A stretch of 64,000 bases of DNA, from contig JAJEKV010000077.1 in the NCBI GenBank assembly GCA_021234155.1, positions 5,050,314-5,114,313 of the forward strand, written 5' to 3'. Shown here piece after piece: positions 44,500 through 57,005 of the stretch (position 1 is the stretch's first letter; each line of letters starts with the position of its first letter). Both the position numbers and the translations under genes were made by a program. The notes under the pieces were generated by a model, which was given only the letters and a program-made list of their open reading frames with translations, was not told the origin of the DNA and ran no database searches. The stretch is from Isoetes taiwanensis (taxonomy: Eukaryota > Streptophyta > Lycopodiopsida > Isoetales > Isoetaceae).

Positions 44500-47400
44500 T
44501 CCGCGTTCCACCGATCACCGAGATCGCCGAAGTGAAAGCAGCCATCTGGCGGTGGCTGACTAAAGGGAACGCCACGTATGTTGACCGAGACGACTGACCC
44601 AACAAAGAAGGCCAGCCAGTGCAGGTTAGCCAAAGTTAACATTCGCTGGAGACGGAGGAGAACTGCGGGAGTTAGGACACAATTGCAAATTTACCCCAGA
44701 CGCCCGAATCTTTGCTATGAATCTTGCCGCGCTAACCCTCCGGCCAGCCTCTGGCGGAACCCAGCTGCCGCTGCTACAGCCGCCGCGCCAGGATCAAGTT
44801 GCCTCACCTTACATTTGCTCGCACATCTCGGGCTGCTCAAGTTGCCTCACCTAACCATTTTCGCGCATCTCATTTGCTTCCGCCGCCCACCCCCATACAT
44901 TTATGCCCCTGAATCCCACACACTTGCCCAACAACAAAATGATTGTGCCTCGCTTTGGTCTCACGAGGTGTGGGGCTTCCCATGGCGAAAGGAGATAGTC
45001 TCCAACTTCGGTTACCCTTGAACATGGATCTCATCTTCCCTCATGGAAACATAGGAGCATGGAGACCTGAGATGCAAACTTGCGGGATACCGGCACTACT
45101 CAATCTTCAATGATTTACCCATTGGGAAAAGCGGGGGCATGGGGGTTGCTGCTACCTGAACAGAACAACATAGCACAGTCAATCTCCTTGTTCAAAACCG
45201 GACAAAAGCACAATTTTTTGTGGGTGGGTGCGTTGCAAAAGCTGGATGGCAGACCCCCCTCTTTGTGGCGGCCTGCTACTTTCCACATCTGAAAGCAACT
45301 TCTATCCCACACCCTTTCCGGATGTGGATGGCTGGACCCTATGTCGATCTATGTGACACCTCTGGCCCGGCATAAGCGGTTGGCGGTGTCATACTCCCCG
45401 GAACTTCAATGCAGCGCTGCGGGGTAGAACAACCATGAGATTTGATCCTTGGTGATGATATATTGCGGTTGCATCCTGCGAAGGAGCTTATTACGGACAT
45501 CAGATGACAATCAAGTCACGCGCTATAGTCGACGGTTGCTTTTTGCTCTGCGGTATCTTTGACACGGTGTCACGTGGGTAGCACGATTGGCCTTCCACCT
45601 TAAAAGAGCACTTGTATGGCGGGGGAAAACCGAGGGAGGATCTAGTGTGGTGGACTATGTGTTGGTGCGGCGGGATATGCATGTCATCAAGCACTTTCGG
45701 TGCAACAATCGGGATGAAGATAGGCTTCCGGACCACTTACCACTTTGAAGAAGTTGGCTTGGCGGTTGTCACAGAACCCCGGTGCAGCAACTTTCTCGTA
45801 CCTCATTTGCGATTGGATTATGAACATCTGAGGGGATGCCCTTATCTTGAGATACTGGCGAAATTTGACAATTTGTATCCTACACTAGGAACCTTGAACC
45901 CGGTAGGTATTAGCAGGATTAACGTGAGAGAGGTACTGGGATAGCCGCAGCCGGACCTCCGAACTACAACCTTCCCGTATTCCAATGGTTTGATGGAGTG
46001 CAAAGAGAACACAAGCGACCACGCGATGCGAGGACCACGCTGCGTACATGCGGAGTCAGAGACGATCTGCTTATCTTCAAAGCTAAAGAAAGCCGGGCAC
46101 ATTGCGGTAGCATCAAAGGGGAAATGTTTTACCTCACAGGGGCGTGCAGACCGAAGGGTTCTTGAAACGCGATACGATACGGGGAATATCGCACTTCCCG
46201 AAGCGGTGGAGGCAATACTTGCAACAGCTATATGACCCTCGAGTTTTTGTAGCTACCGCTTGCAAAGGCCAGTCTTTGAAATCCGCCAGTCCGGACGTGG
46301 AACAAGGCTTACAGCGATCTTTACCGTGGGAAAGCTGAAGGACTTATGGATTAATTATCACGAGTGAGAATTGCTTAAATTAAGGGCCGGGGCGTCCATA
46401 ATGCAGTCTTTGTAGCCTTGTTCAACAAGGCATTCTGTGAGGAAGCTTCGATTGGACCAACTGGCGAGTTGTTCCCATCTATAAAGGCGAGGTGACCCCA
46501 CCTTTGCCCGATGATGCTCGACGAAATCATAGATTGATTCGGTGTTTTACCAAAGCGCTGCTGGGATTCTCGAGCGGTTGGTGACAAGAGCAGGCGGCGG
46601 GGCCCCTCCTCCAGGCGGGATTGGACGGCACTCAACCGGTGACCCACATCTTCCGCGTTCGCGAACTTCGATTGAAGGCGGAGGAACCCGCCCGTCATGA
46701 TCTATTGTTGCTTTGTGGATTTTCGAGGCGTTGCCGCAGATACACCGGGGAAAGCTATGGGCAAAGGCTGCAACGGTAGGGGTTCACAAGATTTTGCGAG
46801 AATAGGTGCTCACCGGAGCTATATGAAAGATGCTTAGGTGGGTTCAGCGGAGACAAACCAACAACCATTTGATAGTAGTATCGAGGGGTTGTCGGGGATA
46901 CCCTCTCTCCCCAACATTGTTTGGGCTTTACATTGATCAATTGGAAGGCTGGCGAATAATGGAGCGATGGGAGTAAAATTCTCTATCGGATCATCTGAGG
47001 CGATTCATATATGCTGATGATGTGGACCTCCTAACTTACACACCCGGCCGGACAATATAGCGACATCTGGAATGCCACGGACACACATTCTACCAATAGC
47101 GATCCATATCGGCGTCAAGACTAAAGTTGGTTTCATATCATCTGTCTTCAGTAGGGCATCCCCTCGCCGGTTACCAAGGCCATAATGTGGAAGTTGCATC
47201 CACATACAAGTATTTGGGAATGGAGTTTCCTTCTACTATGCACGCAGGACACATCCACGACTCTACAGTGTGTTTGGAAGCACTATATGCAATGCAAAAC
47301 AATAGTCATAGAAGCGGAGTTGTATGATTGGGCCCATCATCGATCACACACGTTCCAAGGTCTTGGTAAGATTTTGTCCTTTTTATATGGGGTGGAAGTA

Positions 47401-48401
47401 TGGGGGCGGTGGTATCGCTTTACCTGGGGTAAACTGGAGCAGGTCGAGAAAGCCTTCTTAGATACCCGAGCACTAGGGTGAAGTCCAGTCCATAATCAAA
47501 TTCTGCGGGCAGTTCTTGCCTCTTGAGGCTGACCCCTTGATAGCCCATTTGTCTATTTCAGAAGGTGAGATTCAATATGGGTGATGCTCGTCTCCTAAAA
47601 CTAGCTTATATATCAGCAGTAGGGACGCGAAGCGCCATCAAATTTCTTTGGAGAGGAAAGGGGAAGCTCAATGGTTGGCTAGATGGAGATGTCGCGGGAA
47701 CGAGTGCATCCCCATATGCAAGCGAGGTAGATCGCCGAAAGCGAGGCAATATCTTGACGCAGCACCACCGACCAGAAGCTTTGGGATGCCAATGCCCATG
47801 GTTATGTCCAGGAATGACACACTATCGGTACCACATAAATCCCACATTTAGACTGAGGCCCATATGATACTGCTGCGTTACCCACTTGCCCATGCGAAAG
47901 TACGCGAGACTCATTTTCCATTCGCGCAGGGCATCATCGCCGAATTAGGAGGCAGGCGGATGGATTGGTGAGCCGCGCCCGGGGACAGGCTCGTCTTTGC
48001 CGATATTGGAGATCATTGGGGATGAATCTCATACCCTTCAAAGTTGCTGCGACTGTAGTCAAATTGGGCTGGCGCTATCTTTGAGTTGGTCCGTCTGGCC
48101 AGCCATTACATGTGACATTGAGCACAACATCGTCGCAGGTCTTTGGGATCCCATACCTTCAGGAGTTTATGGACATCGAGATCGAGTTATGTCCGCCGGG
48201 CACCTACTTGACGTACGCCATATATACGGTGATGTATTCTTAGCATACGGTTTTGACATTTCTTAAAACCCGCGGTTTTCGGTTTCCATCCGAGTTTCCT
48301 TTGGTAATAAGATTTCTGCGCTCCTTCTGAGTCCCCATAGGCGATTGGCCTCGATTGGACGATAAAAAATCATTCTCATTCTCATTCTCATTCTCATTCT
48401 C
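44500..48401 (+). mobile_element. Degenerate non-L1 LINE (GVKQGCPLSP-type), ending in a hexamer repeat
   Basis: Scattered plus-strand frames show a full endonuclease-then-RT order. Endonuclease: WGLLLPEQ and SISLFKTG (45120-45200), HPFPDVDGW (45310), RNFNAALRG (about 45400), SSVVDYVLVRRDM and DHLPL (about 45635-45740). RT: ERLVTRA (46570), CCFVDFR (46705, motif A), YPLSPTLFGLYIDQLEGW (46890-46945), IYADDVDLLTYTPG (47005-47045, motif C), YKYLGMEF (47205) and VEVWG (47395). A C-terminal Cys region lies near 47940-48060. Many stops and frameshifts separate these, so it is long dead. It ends at cattct x5 (48372-48401), not an A tail. Start near 44.5 kb is uncertain; an ORF1-like stretch at 43684-43916 could belong to it. 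Confidence 0.8.
48372..48401 (+). repeat. (CATTCT)5 hexamer repeat, probable LINE 3' tail
   Basis: Five tandem cattct units follow the 3' UTR-like sequence of the degenerate LINE. Several LINE clades end in short tandem repeats instead of poly(A), so this is a likely tail. Confidence 0.7.
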
Positions 48402-51400
48402 CAAAAGTTGACATTTCATCCTATAAATCTAGATGTTAGAATATAGACCTCCCTTATATTTGACATGGGCTTGGTATTTACACTTCTTTGGATTTGGGAG
48501 GCTCTTTTCAATTTTTTATGATCTTGAATGAGCCTATTTTTTCTTCTTTCTCATCTTCATGGTTCAATGCATGGGCCTAATGATTGTCACCGGATCAGAA
48601 TGCTTATTGCATAGATAATGAAGATTATGAGTTGTTACCTTGCCATGGGCTGATTTGGATATGTATTAGGCGAAACATGAATTGGAGACCGAAGTGGATC
48701 CGCTTATTCGCTAGCATGCGGAATATGTCAACTTCTGAGTTCGCTTTATAAATGGATTACGCAAAGCCTACAAACATTCATTGAGAGATTGGAATAAATC
48801 TGGCAAGCATGATGCGCTGTTTGAGACAAAGTGGCACTATGCTTGTGAGCTCTTTCCGCTTATAGCATTACCGGGACTGTGCATTTGGGCTCATTTGTAC
48901 ACCATTTGGAATAACTCAATGTTAAAAATCTTTGTCATGTCCCCATGTGTAAAGGCGGGGATCATTTCAAAGGCGACTCGAGTCTTGGTAAAACAGCTTA
49001 TCTCGCCCGAGCAATGTATACTTGATGCATTTTCCCAATACCGATCCGAGCTTGCTTTTTGGGTTAATTTGGATTTTTTTTTTAAAAGTAAGAATGCATT
49101 TATTCAGGATGGTAAACCGCATTTATGTACATACGGGTTGGTATGGACTTGCACCACGCTTCTCAGATCATGAATAGAAGTCAGCCACTCGAAGGCCTAG
49201 TACTCTTAAGAACCCCTCTCAACTGCTTCTCCGTAGGATACTCTGGAGAGGACTAAGTTTCTAAGATACTAAGTGATGCAGCAAGGGACTGGCCTCTTTG
49301 GACCACAAGAGCTACCCGGCCTCTTCTCGGGCAGTTCACCTATATGGGGAACACGGCTCTTGTCTTTCTCTATGCCCCGAATTGCATCATAGCTTGAAAG
49401 TTGGCCCTAAGATAGGCAGAAGCGGAACTTGGAGTTTGAGAGCCATAGAAACGAGGCTTGACCAAATTGCAGCGATGCGCCACCTAAAGCATAAGAATTG
49501 CGGTGGGATCCTCGTACGCTCCTCCCGAATATAAAGTGATGATGGGGCGGATCTTTGTACTTGATACTTATAGGAATTGCTACAATGTATTTTAAACACT
49601 CAGCCTTCTTACCACTAAGTGGACGGGGCACCAGCTAGAATCACGAACCATGCCAAAGCCCATCTAGCTATGCAGTACGTAAACTCTGCCAAAACAAAGA
49701 ATGAGACATTTCACAAGTTATCCGCCATTACAAAATGGCTCCCAATGCGCCAGTACATCGGTAGCGATTACACAAGCCACGGATTTAACGGGAAGGGGCG
49801 CGGGCCCTGCTACATGTTAAACAAACTACCACAAAATCTTCTAAATAAATTACGGACGGATTAGCGAGGGGTTACTCCTCAATATATCTTATTCTTGCCA
49901 ACTCACGGCTCACAAAAGTTCTGACCTAGTACTAGTAATGAAGCGTCGTCTTCTTCTTCCCTTCTTTGTGGTACTACGGAGGCATCAATTCTTTCCAGCA
50001 CTTTTTGTCCGATGTAAGATCCCTTCGAAAAATGTTACGTAGGGTTTACGTACTAAGCGGTGCTCTCCTTCTTCCTCCGGTGATTGAATACTACAGCTCT
50101 GCTTGCATTTTTTCCTAAAACTTTGTATCCCTTCTCCCGGTAGATATACTAGAAGTAACCAAGAAAAGACATATCTTAAATAGGCTTCTCCCCATAGACT
50201 TGACCACTAACTTTGGGGCAACTCCACGACCCGGAACCTTGTGGAAGATCACGGAGATATGTAGCGACAAACCCGGGTATACCGTCCTTGCCAAAACAAC
50301 CACGGAAGCCCTGGATTTAGAAATTTGAAGATAAGGAAGGGCTCACGATTAGTAAGCGAAAAGAATGGAAAACCATTTTGCATAAAACCTGCGACCATGT
50401 TCTCTGAAAGCGATGGCACAGTGGCCTTCGACATCTTGCACGAAGAAACAACTCACCAAAGCACCGAGGCGCCATGGCGTCTCCTATAATCGACCAAGAA
50501 CACGGCCGCCATGGATTGCGGCAGATTATCCTTTCACGTTGGTCACGCCAGAATCTCTTGATTTTGGATTATTTTATCATTTAATATCTACTTTCAGATT
50601 GACCCAGAACAGTTGGTGGTTATGACGCTAGAAAGTGTGCATGCTGTAGCTGCAATATTTATTTTGCAGGTTGGTCAAATAGAGTTGATGACATTGGAAC
50701 GTGCACAGAAAGATGTATGATGCATGGCATGCAAAGAAAAATGTGTATTTTGGGCCACAATAACCTGATTATGAGATCTATTCACTTTAGGAATTATCAA
50801 GAAAATAAATCGTGGCCCCATGACAAAGATGATCAAGATGGGTGCTTTTTCTTTCTTTACTAATGGGTGATCCCAAATAACTCTGCAGATATTCAAAAGA
50901 GCAGACTTCTATTGTTATAAGTACTGCAATTGTACAACTTATTTATTTTGTTGTGATCAATTTTTGATTCGACATGTTATGTATTCTAAACACTAATCAC
51001 ATAAAAAACCGAAGCAGTCAGTAGACATTGCGTTTCAAAAAACAATAATATTTTCTACAAAATGAATACAATAGTGCATACTCCTATACACCATGGAGAT
51101 AACTTCGAAAATTCAAGCTTCATTCACGTTGTGCCCAAACAAAGAATTTGCCATACATCTACCCCCTCTTCAAATCTTTCGCACTCTTATATCTCACTCC
51201 ACCAACTTCCTATAGCGCTTGCATTCTTGGACCCAATTAAATTACATAGAAACACATAATCTCTCGCCATAAAATAACAAATAAAGTTTATATTTATGGA
51301 TCCAATTGAATTACATAGAAAGAAAATTGGTGATATTTCATTTGGCATTGTGTCAAAGAACTCACATGCCCATATCGAATTGTTGCATAAAAATCACAGA

Positions 51401-51722
51401 TTAAATATAGACAACTACACACAAAGTCTGGTGCACACATGAACATTATACTTAAAATATTTCATTATCCATTCACCCTCAACATAACAGGTGGTTGTTA
51501 AATTGTTGAGTGGTTCATACTAAACAATAGTTTGAGCTTAAATCAAAACTGTATTGAGCTCTTTCTCCACAACATTAGGTAATACCACACTATCACAACT
51601 ATCCTCAATTTTGATAGGCAAATATGTTTCTATACCATTACACCTAAGTCCAAAAAGCCACAACTTCGAGAACAACTTCGATCCCTAAACAAAAATAACA
51701 ACCAAAATCCATATTTACTAAA
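48402..51722. other. Region without a supported gene; possible LINE tail and Helitron body
   Basis: Open stretches at 48781-49173 (+), 49387-49631 (-), 49619-49864 (+) and 50115-50434 (-) were examined and not assigned. A T run at 49074-49083 followed by aaaagtaagaatgcatttatt may be another LINE 3' end. From about 50900 the sequence is very AT-rich, with a duplicated ccaattRaattacatagaaa word (51233, 51302), and probably belongs to the Helitron-like element ending at 51750. Confidence 0.35.
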
Positions 51723-51750
51723 GCTCGGCAACGCCGGGCACCATAACTAG
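51723..51750 (+). mobile_element. Helitron-like 3' terminus (hairpin plus CTAG)
   Basis: The stem gctcggc-aac-gccgggc (one mismatched pair) is followed by accataa and CTAG, then T. A short GC hairpin about ten bases before CTRR, with T after, is the 3' signature of plant Helitrons. The element would extend to the left; its 5' TC end was not found. Confidence 0.65.
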
Positions 51751-51759
51751 TATGAAATT

Positions 51760-51870
51760 AGTATTAATGTTAGTGCACACTAATGATGTTATAGGTGTTG
51801 TTATTAGCATCAAATATAGTATCAGGAGTTGTTACACATATAACATCATGTCAGGAGTTGCTACATATTC
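51760..51870. repeat. Dispersed repeat (tagtgtcag family), copy 2
   Basis: Contains cactaatgatgttataggtg, ttattagcatcaaatatagt and caggagttgttacacat, parallel to 40880-41005. Confidence 0.7.
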
Positions 51871-51899
51871 TAAACAAGGTGCACCTGGATTACCAGTCG

Positions 51900-52005
51900 T
51901 CGGATTCGTCGATCCTATGATCCAGATCGTATGTTGGGGCCCTTGGGCACCTTCGGATTCGTCGATCCTATGATCCCGATCGTATGTTGGGGCCCTTGGG
52001 CACCT
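51900..52005. repeat. Tandem duplication, 53-bp period
   Basis: tcggattcgtcgatcctatg begins at 51900 and 51953, followed in both by gatcgtatgttggggccctt and gggcacct, with a single difference (ccagatc/cccgatc). Confidence 0.92.
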
Positions 52006-52349
52006 CTCGTTTCGCTTATAGTCATTTATGATTGGAGGCGTCTATGATTTTGAAATATAAAATACGATTTCATCTAAGGTTTTGAGGGAATATCGAACCT
52101 CTATACGAATTTGCCTAAGATTTTAGAATATGAAATACGGGAGCTCGAACCTCTACCACCCTATATTTTAACTATGATTACTTTAACCATTCTACCCAAT
52201 GAGCTAATGCGATTATTTTTTACCTTGAATCTATGTTTTTTTCTTATAACAACTTATTCGATTGTTTTAGGGATATATGTTCTATGGTTTTAGGAATTGT
52301 TATTTTTACATCCATATCAAATCCCCCTGGCGCCCTCTGTTATTTTGCT

Positions 52350-52430
52350 ACATATTAGTGTCAGTACCCACTAGTGACATTGTAGGTGGTAGTATTAGCA
52401 TCAAATATAATAGTCACCTTTAGTGTCACA
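52350..52430. repeat. Dispersed repeat (tagtgtcag family), copy 3
   Basis: Contains tagtgtcagtacccactagt, gacattgtaggtgg and attagcatcaaatata, parallel to 40925-40990. Confidence 0.7.
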
Positions 52431-52487
52431 AGTACAATCCCAATGTTTATTGTAAGCCATGGTATATCTGCAAAATAATGGATATTA

Positions 52488-52772
52488 AGGTTAAAAGCAT
52501 GGGCGGGGGGCATTTTAAGCCGACCAAGCACCCTCAAAAGCACTAATGTGGAAGAATTTTACTTATTTTTATCTTTTTTTTTTTTATAACTCAGGATGAA
52601 ATTTGAAATTTTGTATTCCAGGCGTCAATATGAATGCGTTTCAGGGAAAAATATCAAAAAAATAAAAGAAAAATACTTTTTAAAAATACAAAGAAAATAG
52701 CTCCGGAAAGCACCCCCTAAGCACCATGTGTCGCTGACACAAAAAGTGTCCCCCACCTCCGTGCTTTGACCC
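52488..52772. mobile_element. Tc1/mariner-like MITE, copy 1 (285 bp)
   Basis: This element shares its whole length with 57821-58104, including tatcttttttt, gaaattttgtattccaggc, ttttaaaaatacaaagaaaa and atgtgtcgctgacacaaaaa. Its ends are inverted (aggttaaaagcatgg and ccgtgctttgaccc), and it sits between TA dinucleotides (52486-52487 and 52773-52774). There is no coding capacity. Confidence 0.82.
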
Positions 52773-52774
52773 TA

Positions 52775-55287
52775 CTATTAGTATCATCGATGTTATTAAA
52801 TATTGTACTAGTAGTTGTGTTCATATATTATGTCAGTTTATATAGTGATATTACGAATAGCACAAACGAAAGATTAACACTCATTGGTTGTACTGTCAGT
52901 TTACTGTATGTATTGGATAATTGCAGAATCAAGCTATAAGGATGGGATCTGAATGGTTTCCATGGCTACAAATAGTAAGTGCCATGTGGAAGTTTTCTCA
53001 TGTTTTTGTAATGCATGGAAATTTTCTACAACATGCTATGCCCTTCTTTTGGTGTTAGTAATGCAAAGAAATGATCGTACTATGGGAAATTCCATAGGCT
53101 TCCACCCACCCTCTCCAAAACATTGTTAGTGGGAGGCAGGTGGAGGAAACATTAATTGCCTCTTCTAAACAACAAAGTAGTGTCTCTTCCAGTTCATTTT
53201 ACTTGATTGTTGGGATGTGATACGAACTCAGGAATTATGATAAAACAACAATCACTAAATAAGAGTAAGCAAATAAAAGACATTTCAAACAACAAAAGTC
53301 CGGCCTCAAGGCTCGCTCACACCAGCCAGGGCTATCTTGAGTAAAGACAAATCGAGAGAGCTGGTTTTGCAAAGATGCGGCCCTGGGAACCAATTGAACA
53401 CACAGGCACCCACCCCCATAATATCACAAATTTAAAAAGAAGAATAATTTTAATAAGGGCTTGGATCAATATGGAAAATTTTTCAAAAGGGCTAATACAC
53501 TCTGCTATTCAACTCTACACAAAAGTACTCAACAAATATGATCTTAGAAAGGGTTTTCTTAGAATTGGTGGAATTTCTGAAGCTTGATGTCGGCCTTCAA
53601 GTCTTCGGATTTGTTTTAGTTGAAGATAGTTTCGGAATTGATTGTCTAATCTCTACAATAGCTATCTACTTATTGGTGCATGAAGTGTTGGTCGGATCTC
53701 CCATGATCTTTACGTATTTGTTAAATACCGGCTATTGAGGTCGTCCGGATAACAGGTGTCGATCCTGCCTCCAATATATAGGTCGCAGGGGATAGCAGAC
53801 CTTTTCTTAAAGGTCCGATGGTTTATATTAGAATAAAGGATTTGCATTTATTAAAGGCCAACTTTAGCTTTAATTATCCTTACTAACTTTAAACCATTGA
53901 ATTATTTTAACATAGATGCTTGGTTGAAGAATTTGGCATAGATAATTTATCTAGCTTTATTTCTCTTTCTCATCCTCCCACAATCATTCCCTGAGCATCA
54001 CCATATCAATTCCTCCCCTTCTCGAGATTGATTATCCTCGATCAAAAAGTTATATGGCAAACTTATCATGACCAAGTCCATGGTTGCAATCCTAGTTGAC
54101 TACAACTAGAATAATCAAGTCCAGCTCTTTAGCTAAAAAGCCTCCCCCCCCCTTTTTTTTTGGGACAACGAGATCAACAATTATGTCCTAAAACATATCG
54201 CAAACAAAATTATTCCTTGAAATTCACCTACCTACATTAGCTACATACTTAACTAACAACTTAACTAAAGCTACTTTAAGTAGGCAATCTGCAACTTCGC
54301 CTTTTCCTTTTGAGCTTAGAGCGAGAATTTGATCTATATTCTTTTTTGCTTTGATCCCTTTACTCATCTCGATTACCTCGGCCATTCCAGTCAGGGAAAA
54401 TTTTAAGAGACCTATAATTTTGTATAAGTATAATGAATTGGCCATTACTTATAAACTATATCCCCAAAAGTGTGGCATGAACTGACTGTTTTTCCTATTT
54501 TTTTTCTAATGTGGTTGCAATCCAATTGGCTATTTTTTAACCAAATATCTAATAATGTGTAGCTCAAATGGCGATTTTTAGCTAGATTCTTATTAAATAT
54601 AGAGCTAGTTGCCCAAACATAAAGAAGTCGCTACCCTATATAAATGTGTTTAAGTTACATGTTGTATGAATTTGAATTCATACCCCATGTATTTCAATAA
54701 TGCACAGATTACTGGTAGGGAGAAAAAAAAATCGGTGCCAGAGTCTTTGTAAAGAGGATTGAAAAGTGCCTCGACATTTGATTTTCTAAAAGAGCAGGAT
54801 TATTCTTAGTTGGTAGACATATTTAGGAATAAAAATTTCTAATAATGTTGGCCCCCCATAAGTGATGAATTTATAAGGGAGCCTCTTAATGAGTTAAGAT
54901 TTGGTGAACTTAAGGCATTATAGGATTTGGCCAAGTGGCCTAAATGGCCATTCCATAAGCATATCTAGTTCTCACTTGGGACTAAATTGGCCCCAAAATC
55001 GATACCACTTCAATTAGCAAATATCTAATTGGCCATTCTAATGTCGTAATAGGCAATAAAGTGCCACGAAATGGCGAACCAGTAGGTAGTCCGTAGGTAA
55101 GGCATCTTACTCAAGCCAACCGTTGCATTTTGCCTGAACCTGTAATTTGTGGCCAAATGGCCCGCCGGGGCCACTAAAATTTTCGCTGATTCCGGTCTCC
55201 TTTTGCATTTTAATTATGGATAGTCTATCTTAAGATGTGGTCCTCCACACTAGAAACATCATTTTTCTTTGATGAAGATCTATTATA
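52775..55287. other. AT-rich region between MITE and Helitron end
   Basis: No supported gene. A C run joined to a T run at about 54146-54162 resembles the retroposon edge at 13286 but lacks recognisable LINE sequence beyond it. Confidence 0.35.
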
Positions 55288-55315
55288 CTAGAAATGGTAC
55301 CCAGCTTTGCTGGGC
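55288..55315 (-). mobile_element. Helitron-like 3' terminus, opposite orientation
   Basis: On the minus strand, gcccagc-aaa-gctgggt forms a stem followed by accattt and CTAG, then T. A decayed second version (atagaaatcgagcccaacgttgcaggc) lies at about 55425-55452, suggesting repeated insertion of related ends. The element would extend to the right and include the pyrimidine tract. Confidence 0.65.
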
Positions 55316-55483
55316 ATCCTGGTGTACAGGAGGAAATTCATTTTATTTGCTTACCTCACCTAGGAAGTTGGGACTTGTGTGGATGGAAATATCTTCAGCT
55401 CAACTCCTTTCCGTAAGTCTTATACAATAGAAATCGAGCCCAACGTTGCAGGCTATAAGAGGTTTTTGTGCACACGAGTACCA

Positions 55484-56338
55484 TTTCCCTTGCCCTTTGC
55501 CTTTTGCTCTATCCTGCATTTCTTTTTTTCTTTTCCTTTTTTCCCATTTTCCCACACACTTTCCTTTTTCCATTTTTCCTTTTCCTCTTTGTTTTGCATC
55601 CCACGTTTCCCTCCCCTTCCTTTCCACTTCCCGTTCTCCTTTTCCCTTTTCCCCTTTTTCTGATGGATTTTTTCCTTCCCTTTCATCCTTTCTTGGCCCT
55701 CACCCTTTTTCCCTTTCTTTCCCCCTTCCTTTTCCTTTTCATTTTGTCTTTCCCTTTCGCTTTTCCCATGCATTTTTCCCACATTTTTCATGTGCCCCTT
55801 TTCTTCTTTTTTCACACATTTTTTCCCCTTTCCTCGTCCCCCTTTCTTTTTTTTCCCTTTTTTGTTCTTTTTTCTCTTTATTTTTTCCTTTTCCTCACAG
55901 TTTCTCTCATCCGCTTTTTCCCATGCCCTTTTTCTCCTCTCTTTTTCATCTCGCTTTCCCCTTTCCTCGTGCCCTTTTTTTCCTCCCCTTTTCCCTTTCC
56001 ATCTTCAACTTTTCTTTTTCTTTTTCCTTCCCTTTTCATCCTTTCCCCACCCTTTCTCTTTTCCCATGTCCTTTTTCACTTTCTTTCCCCCCTTCCTTTT
56101 CCTTTTCTCTTTCCCTTCCGCTTTTCCAATGCACCGTTCCCTTTTTCTCGCCTCTTTTTCGCCTTTCTCACTCTCCTCCTCTTTTCCCTGTGCCCGTTTC
56201 CTCTCCTTTTCTCTTTTTTCTTTTTACCTTTTCCACGCTCTTTTTCCCTTCCTTTTTCCCCTTTCCTCACCCTTTCCCTTTTTCACTTTTTTCGTGCCCT
56301 TTTCCCCTTCCCATTTTCTATTTCCCTCTCCCCTATTC
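55484..56338 (+). repeat. Approximately 860-bp pyrimidine-only tract
   Basis: Nearly every base on the plus strand is C or T, broken mainly by recurring words such as cccatgcc, catgtgccc and cgtgccc. The long open frames here in several phases (up to about 300 codons of Phe, Ser, Pro and Leu, and their Lys/Glu/Arg complements) are low-complexity artefacts, not genes. The repeated ttttcccatgccctttttc-like words suggest decayed tandem expansion. Confidence 0.93.
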
Positions 56339-56766
56339 CTCAGGCACCATCATAACCAAATAAAACTCATGCATATAACTTGGCCATTCATCTCCTCCAG
56401 TGTACAATCTGTGCACATTCACCTTAGCGCTCTATATATGGACAGTTTCACAATCACCATGGCGGTTCTCTCTTTCAAAATCCTTTTTTCTCTTTTGGTA
56501 CAAAAGAGCTTTTGCCATCTCGATTGATTTTGATCATTTTTTGAGTTTGTAAAATGGGTTTTCGTGAACCAAGTGCAAATTATTGGCATTGTGAAATTGG
56601 AAAATATGGTGCTAAAAGGCAGGGACATATAATGGTGTATGTCATGATGTTTAGTTTGTTAGATGTTGTCCAAGTGTTTAGATTTGTGAGCAAGCTAATT
56701 TTTGGAGCAGCATTAGATACGAGGAGAAAACATTGGGTGTGGCAACCACATGCTCCAGGGATAATG

Positions 56767-57005
56767 CCCGGGGGATGCACTTATACATAAGGGGGGTATG
56801 GCATCTGCGTTCGGAGGGTAGCAAAAAAAACCCCCTTGTGTACGCAATTTTAAAAGGCAATTTGACCCCTCTGCGTATAGATATTGCTCCAAATCAGTGC
56901 CTAAAAACACCCCTAACCGCTAAGTATACGTACGCAAATGGTCCAAAAAACACCCCTCCGTTGAACTCTCATGGGTTATACGCTGATCAAAGGTGAATCC
57001 CCGGG
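56767..57005. mobile_element. MITE with 9-bp target-site duplication (Mutator-like)
   Basis: gggataatg stands at 56758-56766 and again at 57006-57014. Between them, 239 bp start cccgggggatgcac and end gtgaatccccggg, giving terminal inverted repeats. A 9-bp duplication is typical of Mutator-like elements. No coding capacity is present. Confidence 0.78.

Noticed and set aside
44393-44642. Minus-strand open frames of 70-79 codons
   Set aside because: They lie within the degenerate plus-strand LINE region, and no motif was found on this strand.
48781-49173. 130-codon plus-strand open frame
   Set aside because: Residue pattern matched nothing known; it runs into a T-rich retroposon edge, so chance or relic is more likely.
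55379-56527. Long open frames of 295-305 codons (+) and Lys/Glu-rich minus-strand frames
   Set aside because: They all lie in the pyrimidine tract, occur in several phases at once and consist of Phe, Ser, Pro and Leu or their complements. They are low-complexity artefacts.
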